Origin: a bacterium
Lineage (GTDB): Bacteria > Patescibacteriota > Minisyncoccia > RBG-13-40-8-A
Direction: 5' to 3'
NCBI GenBank assembly: GCA_030692145.1
Contig: JAUYCU010000040.1
Coordinates: 1-10,569, forward strand
DNA: 10,569 bases
Part shown: in pieces, positions 6,340-10,569 of the stretch
Layout: each line of letters opens with the position of its first letter
How positions within the stretch are numbered: position 1 is the first letter of the stretch
Made by a program: the position numbers and the translations under genes
Notes under the pieces: generated by a model
What the model was told of the DNA's origin: nothing
Database searches by the model: none
Seen by the model: only the letters and a program-made list of their open reading frames with translations

Positions 6340-7269
6340 TTAACAATATTTTTCAATTAAATCCTCAACCAGTTTTTTTATTTCTTTCCGATGAGGAGAC
6401 CAGGGACTCCGGGTAGTCTGAGAAACTAATATATCCTGAGCCAATTCTCTAAAAACCTTATCTTCAGCTGAAACTTTTCCCCCACTAATTCCTACTGTCT
6501 TAGCTAAAGTAATGCAGCTTCTGATAGTTGGCATAAACTCACAGGGATTATTTCTCCTCAGGCCTCTTACTATATCAACAATTTTTGTTGCATCTTTCTC
6601 AATTAAGCCAGATTTTGCCTGAGTTATCCCTATTTCAGTTTTTCGATCAAAATAATCCACATCAATAGTAACCATTCTGTCCCGTAGGGCATCCTGAGCT
6701 TTGTGAGTTCCGGCATATTCTTCTGGATTAGAGGTAAAGATTGCACAGAATTTAGGATGAACTCTTAGATGATGGCGCTCCTCTCCATTTCTCTCCGATG
6801 GCAAATCCATTATCTTCTCCTGTAAAATAGAAAGAAGAATATTATTAGCCTCTGGCTTAGAGCGGGTAAATTCATCATAAACCAAAGTAAAACCATATCT
6901 ACAGGCAATAGTCAGACGGTTGTCCATCCAGCGTTTATACATATCCTGCTCCACTTTAAGAACAGTAGCAATAAAGTTGTCTTTCAAATAGCGATAACGG
7001 TATCCATGTTCGCCTCCCACTAAATCAGAAGTCTTATATTCATCATCTCCATGCAAAAGAACAGTTGGCCTCCCAATTTTGCTTGCTACATGCAAGGCTA
7101 AAGTTGTTTTACCTGTTCCGGTCGGACCCCTAAAATGAATTGGGATGCCGGCTTTAAGGTAGTTTAAAGCTCGACAAGCCAATTTCTTGATATAAGGAGT
7201 TTCCACAAAATCAGCCATTGGTTTTGGCTCAATTATTGCTTGTTCCTCTTCTGGTGATAAATAAGGCAT
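6340..7269 (-). CDS. gvpN: Gas vesicle AAA+ ATPase GvpN
   Basis: A MoxR-type AAA+ ATPase of 309 residues. It has Walker A GPTGTGKTT (48-56), the GvpN-typical stretch HGDDEYKTSDLVGG (73-86), Walker B LVYDEF (129-134), a sensor 1 region FTSNPEEYAG (about 178-187) and an arginine-finger region DALRDRM (193-199). GvpN is a conserved ATPase thought to power a remodelling or chaperone step in gas vesicle growth. I start it at the ATG at 7267-7269, giving MPYLSPEEE. A TTG two codons upstream is in frame but less likely. The gene lies 71 bases after the second coiled-coil gene, across the 26-bp tandem duplication at 7304-7355. Confidence 0.93.
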   Translation of the reverse strand: MPYLSPEEEQAIIEPKPMADFVETPYIKKLACRALNYLKAGIPIHFRGPTGTGKTTLALHVASKIGRPTVLLHGDDEYKTSDLVGGEHGYRYRYLKDNFIATVLKVEQDMYKRWMDNRLTIACRYGFTLVYDEFTRSKPEANNILLSILQEKIMDLPSERNGEERHHLRVHPKFCAIFTSNPEEYAGTHKAQDALRDRMVTIDVDYFDRKTEIGITQAKSGLIEKDATKIVDIVRGLRRNNPCEFMPTIRSCITLAKTVGISGGKVSAEDKVFRELAQDILVSQTTRSPWSPHRKEIKKLVEDLIEKYC

Positions 7270-7303
7270 GTTCAAAATTAATTATATGAATAAATTATTC
7301 GTA

Positions 7304-7355
7304 ATTCGTAGGAATTATTTCTTTTTTCTATTCGTAGGAATTATTTCTTTTTTCT
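7304..7355. repeat. Perfect 26-bp tandem duplication across a stop codon
   Basis: Positions 7304-7329 and 7330-7355 are identical, beginning ATTCGTAGGAATTATTTC. The right copy contains the last codons and the stop (7341-7343) of the second coiled-coil gene. The left copy is an untranslated duplicate, so the ending AGAAAAAAGAAATAA occurs twice on the minus strand. Perfect identity suggests a recent slippage event. Confidence 0.95.
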
Positions 7356-7862
7356 TCCTCTTTTTTTCTTTGGCGCTGCTTCTTCTGCTGGCGCTGCTTC
7401 TTCTCTACCTCCGAGATTAGCCCAATATCTGGCAGCTTCTTTCCTCTCGCCTTGGTAGCCCGAGATCAAATCCTTCGCGACTCGAAGGGTATTTACAACA
7501 GACTTCTTTATTCCACCAATATCTTCTTTGATGTCTTTCATCAGCGCATTAAAATCAGTCATTCTTTTCTCTTCGCTATCTGACAGCAAATTTTTTATAT
7601 TACCTTTAATCTCTTTAATCTTTGCTTGAATTTCTCCCATCATCGCATTAAAGTCTTTCTTCCTGGTATCTTCGCTCTTTGCCAGAAAATCTTTAAGGTC
7701 TCTGGCCATTTCCTTTAATTCAGTGGCAACTTTTTTCATGTAATCATCGGCTTCTCCTAAAATACGCCTGCTTTCTCCTTTAATCTCGCCAACTCTTGCA
7801 GTCCTCTCTTTATGAGAAGTTTTAATATCAGCAGCTAAATTTTTCATTTCTTGTGCCCACAT
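7341..7862 (-). CDS. Coiled-coil repeat protein 2, candidate GvpC-like shell factor
   Basis: A 173-residue, almost wholly helical charged protein. RKKDFNAMM (67-75) and RMTDFNALM (100-108) repeat at a spacing of 33 residues. A C-terminal ERKEAARYWANL is followed by an Ala/Glu linker and a basic end KKKRGRKKK. It is related to the protein at 8241-8777, which has RKKDFDKMM, RLKDFKKTL and EREKMASEWGNM. The 33-residue spacing is reminiscent of the 33-residue repeats of cyanobacterial GvpC, although the sequence is not the GvpC consensus. I choose the ATG at 7860-7862 over an upstream in-frame TTG (7877). With this start the AAAGGTCGA word lies 33 bases upstream, as for gvpA. Confidence 0.7.
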   Translation of the reverse strand: MWAQEMKNLAADIKTSHKERTARVGEIKGESRRILGEADDYMKKVATELKEMARDLKDFLAKSEDTRKKDFNAMMGEIQAKIKEIKGNIKNLLSDSEEKRMTDFNALMKDIKEDIGGIKKSVVNTLRVAKDLISGYQGERKEAARYWANLGGREEAAPAEEAAPKKKRGRKKK

Positions 7863-7910
7863 AAATTTTAAATTCAAAATTAATTATTAACGAATTCGAC
7901 CTTTGTGATT

Positions 7911-8222
7911 TTAATAATTTCCGATTTCTGGTAACCCTGTCTCAGGACTCATTCCTTTTGGTCCTTTTCTTCTATCTTTAGGAACCACGCCCTTTCCCTT
8001 GCAGACCGAGCAGGGTAGCCGGTGATGTTCAAAAATTCCTGTCCCCTTACAAGCTCCACACGTCTCATGAGGAATATCAGCTATTGCAACCTTTCCCTTG
8101 CCCAAACATGCCTGACAGTCGGAAAGTTTTGAGGGCACTCTAAAAGGATCTTTGCCGGTTCCTTTACAAAAAGCACAGGGAATTTTTTTGTATTTAATTG
8201 GTGTTTTTCTTTTTTTTGCCAT
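7911..8222 (-). CDS. Free-standing DnaJ-type zinc-finger protein
   Basis: A 103-residue protein with four CxxCxGxG motifs: CAFCKGTG (C16, C19), CQACLGKG (C36, C39), CGACKGTG (C55, C58) and CSVCKGKG (C71, C74). This is the complete cysteine-rich domain of DnaJ/Hsp40, which binds two zinc ions and helps hold unfolded substrates. The J domain and the C-terminal substrate domains are absent. The ends are basic, and the protein finishes MSPETGLPEIGNY. It sits 18 bases after one coiled-coil gene and before its relative, within the gas vesicle transcript. It probably acts as a holding or assembly chaperone for shell proteins, but that is inference from the domain and place. Confidence 0.82.
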   Translation of the reverse strand: MAKKRKTPIKYKKIPCAFCKGTGKDPFRVPSKLSDCQACLGKGKVAIADIPHETCGACKGTGIFEHHRLPCSVCKGKGVVPKDRRKGPKGMSPETGLPEIGNY

Positions 8223-8240
8223 ATTTTTTAAATTATTTTT

Positions 8241-8777
8241 TTATTCTTTCTTTTTTTGAACCATCGACGTTGTCATATTTCCCCATTCAGAAGCCATTTT
8301 CTCGCGTTCTTTTTTAAATTTATCAAGCATTTCCCGAACTTCTGTTTGCATTCGGTTTATTTCCTCGCCAATTCGACCCGGAGTTTCTTTTTGACGAATT
8401 TCTTGTTCTTCTCTAATTTTAGCTAAGGTTTTTTTGAAATCCTTGAGTCTTAATTTTTTCCCTCTTTTCAGCATTTCTTTAAGATTCTCAACCACTTTTA
8501 GTTCGTCTGCTTGAAAATCGGTCAGCATTTGTTTTACATTTTCTTCCCGAGTTTTTTGGGCAATTAAAATATCCTCCATCATCTTATCAAAATCTTTTTT
8601 TCTTAAAGATTCGTGCCCTGCTAGGGCTTCTTTTAATTCTTGGCTCATTTTTTCTCTTTTATTCTTAAATTCCTCCAGCAGTTTTCGAGTGTCATCGATT
8701 GTTCTCTTAACTACCTCAATTCGAGCCCCATAAGAAGCAACTATGTCCTTAGCAATTTGAAAATTATTATTAGCCAT
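8241..8777 (-). CDS. Coiled-coil repeat protein 1, candidate GvpC-like shell factor
   Basis: A 178-residue protein with helix almost throughout, rich in Lys and Glu. It has RKKDFDKMM (59-67), RLKDFKKTL (110-118), ML-x-x-F segments between them (84-88) and a C-terminal EREKMASEWGNM (157-168). It shares this architecture with the protein at 7341-7862, so the two are paralogues. It is the first gene after gvpA, the place where gvpC stands in cyanobacteria. An outer-surface strengthening role is therefore a reasonable guess, but the sequence itself is not recognisable GvpC. The ATG at 8775-8777 is the only sensible start. There is no Shine-Dalgarno sequence. The leader before it carries the large inverted repeat at 8790-8861. 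Confidence 0.7.
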   Translation of the reverse strand: MANNNFQIAKDIVASYGARIEVVKRTIDDTRKLLEEFKNKREKMSQELKEALAGHESLRKKDFDKMMEDILIAQKTREENVKQMLTDFQADELKVVENLKEMLKRGKKLRLKDFKKTLAKIREEQEIRQKETPGRIGEEINRMQTEVREMLDKFKKEREKMASEWGNMTTSMVQKKKE

Positions 8778-8789
8778 AGATTTAAGTGA

Positions 8790-8861
8790 CAGAATTTATT
8801 CTTGCTTGCCCCGTAGCAAGATTGCTTTGCTTCGGGGGTCAAAATCTAAGAACAAATTCTG
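8790..8861 (-). other. Nested inverted repeat between gvpA and the next gene
   Basis: Outer arms CAGAATTTATTC (8790-8801) and GAACAAATTCTG (8850-8861) pair over 12 positions with one exception, which is a G-U pair only in minus-strand RNA. Inside lies a second hairpin, CCCCG-T-AGCAA (8809-8819) against TTGCT-T-CGGGG (8827-8837). The wobble orientation favours a function in gvp-sense RNA. No T-run follows, so it is more likely an mRNA stabiliser, processing site or structured leader than a terminator. Confidence 0.65.
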
Positions 8862-8879
8862 ATACTCAAAAGATTATTT

Positions 8880-8891
8880 AAAGCATGCTTT
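8880..8891. repeat. Perfect 12-bp palindrome AAAGCATGCTTT
   Basis: It lies 61 bases beyond the gvpA stop codon. On the minus strand it is preceded by a run of seven T residues (8894-8900 region), not followed by one, so it is not a clear terminator. It may be a protein-binding site or part of the structured spacer. Confidence 0.35.
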
Positions 8892-8952
8892 TAAAAAAAG
8901 GACTTGGAGTGCTTTTTCAGAAAAGGATGCCCTAAATAACTTACTCTAGCTC

Positions 8953-9156
8953 CTATGCAGTAGCAGTTAAACCAACAGCTTCTGCGTACTTCAACCAAGT
9001 CTCAACAGAAGCAATAACAATTCTTGCTTCAATAGCCAGCAATTCAATACCAACCAAAGAAACTCTTACCCAAGCATCAATAACAACACCCTTATCAAGA
9101 ATTCGGTCAACTACTTCTACCAAACTAGAGCTACCTATTGCTTTTTCAACAGCCAT
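8953..9156 (-). CDS. gvpA: Major gas vesicle shell protein GvpA
   Basis: A 67-residue protein with the highly conserved GvpA core: SSLVEVVDRILDKGVVIDAW followed by VRVSLVGIELLAIEARIVIASVETWLKYAEAVGL. Length and sequence match the major structural protein that forms the ribs of the gas vesicle wall. Only one copy is present. It is the first gene of the run. A spacer of 175 bases with a nested hairpin separates it from the next gene, which could let the abundant gvpA message be uncoupled from the accessory genes. The ATG at 9154-9156 gives the canonical N-terminus MAVEKA. No Shine-Dalgarno sequence precedes it. An AAAGGTCGA word lies 34 bases upstream and an intrinsic terminator 56 bases upstream. 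Confidence 0.97.
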   Translation of the reverse strand: MAVEKAIGSSSLVEVVDRILDKGVVIDAWVRVSLVGIELLAIEARIVIASVETWLKYAEAVGLTATA

Positions 9157-9190
9157 ATGATTTTTTTCTTTTAATTTTTATTAATTAACT

Positions 9191-9199
9191 TCGACCTTT
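9191..9199 (-). promoter_or_regulatory. AAAGGTCGA word upstream of gvpA
   Basis: The word AAAGGTCGA lies 34 bases before the gvpA ATG. The same word occurs 33 bases before the second coiled-coil gene (7896-7904). Close variants lie before other genes of the run: AAAAGTCGA at 1014-1022, AAGGTCGA at 734-741 and GGTCGA at 5336-5341. A TTGTCA (−35-like) abuts it on the upstream side, so a second, gvpA-proximal promoter is possible. Confidence 0.4.
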
Positions 9200-9200
9200 G

Positions 9201-9240
9201 ACAAAACAAAAACTCCACCGCTAAAAATTTAACAGTGGAG
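9201..9240 (-). terminator. Intrinsic terminator/attenuator just before gvpA
   Basis: On the minus strand CTCCACTG (9240-9233) pairs with CGGTGGAG (9220-9213) over 8 bp, one of them a G-U pair that exists only in this orientation. The 12-base loop is AT-rich, and the run TTTTTGTTTTGT follows. It stands between the upstream gvp promoter and gvpA, so it would stop most leader transcripts unless relieved. Confidence 0.75.
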
Positions 9241-9276
9241 GTTTGTTTTCAATAAAAAATATAAAAATTCTAGGGT

Positions 9277-9405
<129 letters not shown>

Positions 9406-9412
9406 TAACTTT

Positions 9413-9438
9413 ATTATACCACAAAAATCGCTTGTCAA
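9413..9438 (-). promoter_or_regulatory. Promoter of the gas vesicle operon leader
   Basis: On the minus strand a perfect extended −10, TGGTATAAT (TATAAT at 9418-9413), is preceded by a perfect TTGACA (9438-9433). The 14-base spacing is short, so the extended −10 may do most of the work. Transcription would start near 9406, giving a leader of about 250 bases to gvpA. The −35 overlaps the CTTGACAAG palindrome that also occurs in the xre promoter. Confidence 0.65.
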
Positions 9439-9439
9439 G
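9425..9439 (-). promoter_or_regulatory. Candidate operator CTTGACAAG in the gvp promoter
   Basis: The minus strand reads CTTGACAAGCGATTT; the plus strand at 9604-9618 reads CTTGACAAGTGATTT. CTTGACAAG is itself palindromic around the central A. Having 14 of 15 bases in common in two divergent promoters beside an XRE gene suggests a shared operator, though part of the match is the −35 box. Confidence 0.4.
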
Positions 9440-9578
9440 TAGTCCATCAATGGTTTGTTAAATCAAAATTTATTTAGAGCTTTTAAGGTTCTTATAATAT
9501 ACATATTGTTTCTATTTTTTTTCATAATCCTTTTTTGATTTTGCTTTTTAGCTTATTTTTTAAAAAAATTCATTCTTT

Positions 9579-9599
9579 TTATCAACAGACTGTTAATAA
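9579..9599. promoter_or_regulatory. 21-bp palindrome upstream of the xre promoter
   Basis: TTATCAACAG, a central A and CTGTTAATAA form an inverted repeat with one mismatch in ten (perfect core AACAGACTGTT). It ends 5 bases before the −35 of the xre gene. The size and place fit an operator for a dimeric regulator such as the adjacent XRE protein. Confidence 0.5.
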
Positions 9600-9603
9600 T
9601 AAT

Positions 9604-9632
9604 CTTGACAAGTGATTTAAGCATGATAAACT
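9604..9632 (+). promoter_or_regulatory. Promoter of the xre gene with candidate operator
   Basis: TTGACA (9605-9610) and TAAACT (9627-9632, preceded by TGA as an extended −10) are 16 bases apart. The start codon is 41 bases beyond the −10. The −35 is embedded in CTTGACAAG (9604-9612), shared with the gvp promoter. The AT-rich stretch 9440-9578 to its left shows only isolated −10-like words (for example TATAAT at 9498-9503 area) and no gene. Confidence 0.5.
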
Positions 9633-9673
9633 TAAATTAGCTAATTATTAAGTTATCCGCAATCTATAAAATT

Positions 9674-10072
9674 ATGCCGGAAAAACGAACTTCTTATAAA
9701 TCTATTCCTTTTGAGATGAAAAAAATGGGAGATTATCTCAAAAAACTAAGAGAAGAATTAGGAATGAGTATTCGACAGGCAGCAACCGCTGCTAAATTCA
9801 CTCCGGGCTATCTTTCTAAAATAGAGGCCGGTGATACTTTTAAATCAATTGGAGTTGGAAAACTTGTCCAGCTTTCCAAAACATACGGAATTCCTATTGG
9901 TACCATTCTCCAAGAAGCCGGCTTTCTAGAAAATAATGACGACAGACTCCCCGAATTTGCCCAGTACCTCCGTTCCAAATATCTTCTTTCTCCTCAAGCT
10001 ATAAGAGACATGGAGATGGCTAAAGAAATAGTCGATAGGAAGTATCAGATAGAGAGAGAGAAGATAAAGTAG
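9674..10072 (+). CDS. XRE-family helix-turn-helix regulator
   Basis: A 132-residue protein. The helix-turn-helix domain spans about residues 19-80 (MGDYLKKLREELGMSIRQAATAAKF), with recognition helix TPGYLSKIE (43-51). A C-terminal extension LPEFAQYLRSKYLLSPQAIRDMEMAKEIVDRKYQ follows. It is divergent from the gas vesicle operon and is the obvious local candidate for its control and for its own. It starts with an ATG preceded by AT-rich sequence and no Shine-Dalgarno sequence. The frame ends in TAG, yet continues in the same frame for 16 more codons that repeat the end of the protein (EMAKEIVEKKYQAFRR). The C-terminus may therefore have been cut by a recent nonsense change. Confidence 0.9.
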   Translation: MPEKRTSYKSIPFEMKKMGDYLKKLREELGMSIRQAATAAKFTPGYLSKIEAGDTFKSIGVGKLVQLSKTYGIPIGTILQEAGFLENNDDRLPEFAQYLRSKYLLSPQAIRDMEMAKEIVDRKYQIEREKIK

Positions 10073-10123
10073 GAAATGGCCAAGGAAATCGTTGAAAAAA
10101 AATACCAAGCTTTTAGAAGATAA
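10073..10123 (+). other. In-frame continuation of xre after its TAG stop
   Basis: Directly after TAG the same frame reads EMAKEIVEKKYQAFRR and then TAA. This matches residues 114-125 of the XRE protein (EMAKEIVDRKYQ), so the segment is a diverged copy at a 20-codon period. Either the TAG is a recent nonsense mutation, or the copy is dead duplicate sequence, or low-level read-through occurs. Confidence 0.6.
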
Positions 10124-10181
10124 ATTACATTTTGCAGTATTGAAGGCGAAAATTTTTAAAGAACCTATAGAAAACAAATAC

Positions 10182-10213
10182 AAAAAAACTGCGAGGATAA
10201 TCCGCAGTTTTTT
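10182..10213 (+). terminator. Strong terminator after xre
   Basis: AAAAAAACTGCG (10182-10193) is mirrored by CGCAGTTTTTT (10203-10213), giving a GC core with a 9-base loop and T-tracts in both directions. It ends the xre transcript and could also end leftward tRNA transcripts. The remaining bases 10214-10309 hold no gene; they contain repeated CTCGGTC words and an ACTCGAGT palindrome of unknown meaning. Confidence 0.85.
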
Positions 10214-10309
10214 AGCAATTTTGTGGACCCGGAACGAGTGTTTTTGACCCGTCTCGGTCGCCCTATTCACTCGAGTAACTCGGTCTCCTCGATAAAAAGT
10301 GTATTGGGC

Positions 10310-10383
10310 GCAGCCGATGGGATTCGAACCCACGCTCTCTGCCGTGACAGGGCAGCGCTTTAAGCCAGCTAAGCTACGGCTGC
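10310..10383 (-). tRNA. tRNA-Asp (GTC)
   Basis: A 74-base cloverleaf on the minus strand. The acceptor GCAGCCG pairs with CGGCTGC. The anticodon stem CTGCC/GGCAG encloses the loop CTGTCAC, so the anticodon is GTC. The T arm is GTGGG-TTCGAAT-CCCAT. The base after the acceptor is G, as expected for Asp. The 3' CCA is not encoded. Confidence 0.93.
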
Positions 10384-10433
10384 AAAATTTTAAGTGTACC
10401 CGGAATCTTTATGTTTCTTCTCAATTACCTACT

Positions 10434-10504
10434 GACAGGGGTGGGGATTGAACCCACGACCTAGGGCTTATGAGTCCCTCGCTCTGCCACTGAGCTACCC
10501 TGCC
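10434..10504 (-). tRNA. tRNA-Met (CAT), elongator type
   Basis: A 71-base cloverleaf: acceptor GGCAGGG/CCCTGTC, D arm GCTCAGTGGCAGAGC, anticodon loop CTCATAA and T arm GTGGG-TTCAATC-CCCAC. The last anticodon stem pair is an A-G mismatch. A CAT anticodon can also be tRNA-Ile modified to lysidine, which sequence reading cannot exclude. CCA is not encoded. Confidence 0.88.
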
Positions 10505-10512
10505 ATAAAGTA

Positions 10513-10569
10513 TTGCGGGGGCTGGAGTTGCACCAGCGATCTTCTGGTTATGAGCCAGACGAGATACTA
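10513..10569 (-). tRNA. Partial tRNA with CAT anticodon, probably initiator tRNA-Met
   Basis: The 3' part of a tRNA is cut by the window edge. It has the anticodon stem TCTGG/CCAGA with loop CTCATAA, and a T stem GCTGG/CCAGC. The acceptor end CCCCGCA plus A matches the usual end of bacterial initiator tRNA. Two oddities are visible. The anticodon stem has only two, not three, G-C pairs next to the loop. The T loop reads TGCAACT with G in place of the usual second T. Confidence 0.75.

Noticed and set aside
9926..10333. A 135-codon minus-strand frame
   Set aside because: It runs through tRNA-Asp, the bidirectional terminator and antisense to the xre gene, and its start (MGSNPIG) is a typical tRNA read-through artefact.

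Overview
The window is dominated by a gas vesicle (gvp) gene cluster on the minus strand (about 9156 down to 542). It is preceded by an elaborate 5' control region and flanked on the right by a divergent XRE-type regulator and a run of tRNA genes. The DNA is AT-rich. Most genes lack a recognisable Shine-Dalgarno sequence and follow short AT-rich spacers. The style of the XRE protein and the weak ribosome-binding signals would fit a small-genome bacterium such as a Patescibacteria (CPR) member, but this is inference. The genetic code looks standard.

Layout, right to left. At 10310-10569 are minus-strand tRNA-Asp(GTC), tRNA-Met(CAT) and a partial second CAT tRNA that looks like the initiator. 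At 9674-10072 is a plus-strand XRE regulator, with an in-frame continuation past its stop codon and a strong terminator. At 9157-9673 is the divergent control region: a minus-strand promoter for gvp, a plus-strand promoter for xre, a shared palindromic motif in both, a separate 21-bp palindrome, a 52-nt TC/GA microsatellite inside a 42-codon leader ORF, and an intrinsic terminator just before gvpA.

In transcription order the gvp genes are: gvpA; a coiled-coil protein; a free-standing DnaJ-type zinc finger; a second, related coiled-coil protein; gvpN; a basic coiled-coil protein; a winged-helix-like protein; a GvpH-like protein without an Hsp20 domain; a 41-residue peptide; a GvpF/L; a Get3/ArsA-type ATPase; gvpG; gvpO; a second GvpF/L; a GvpS-GvpK fusion; gvpJ; a TPR-like protein; and a 51-residue basic peptide. 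At 1-541 are hairpins, inverted repeats, a doubtful 53-codon ORF and the start of a membrane or secreted protein that leaves the window.

How it fits together: GvpA builds the shell. GvpJ and the GvpS domain are minor GvpA-like proteins. GvpF/L, G, K, O and N are the conserved assembly factors. The Get3-like ATPase, zinc finger, coiled-coil proteins and TPR protein look like extra chaperones or scaffolds. The most unusual point is the control region. A mutable dinucleotide tract lies inside a leader ORF whose reading frame decides whether ribosomes stop before, or run into, the terminator in front of gvpA. That arrangement could give phase-variable buoyancy.
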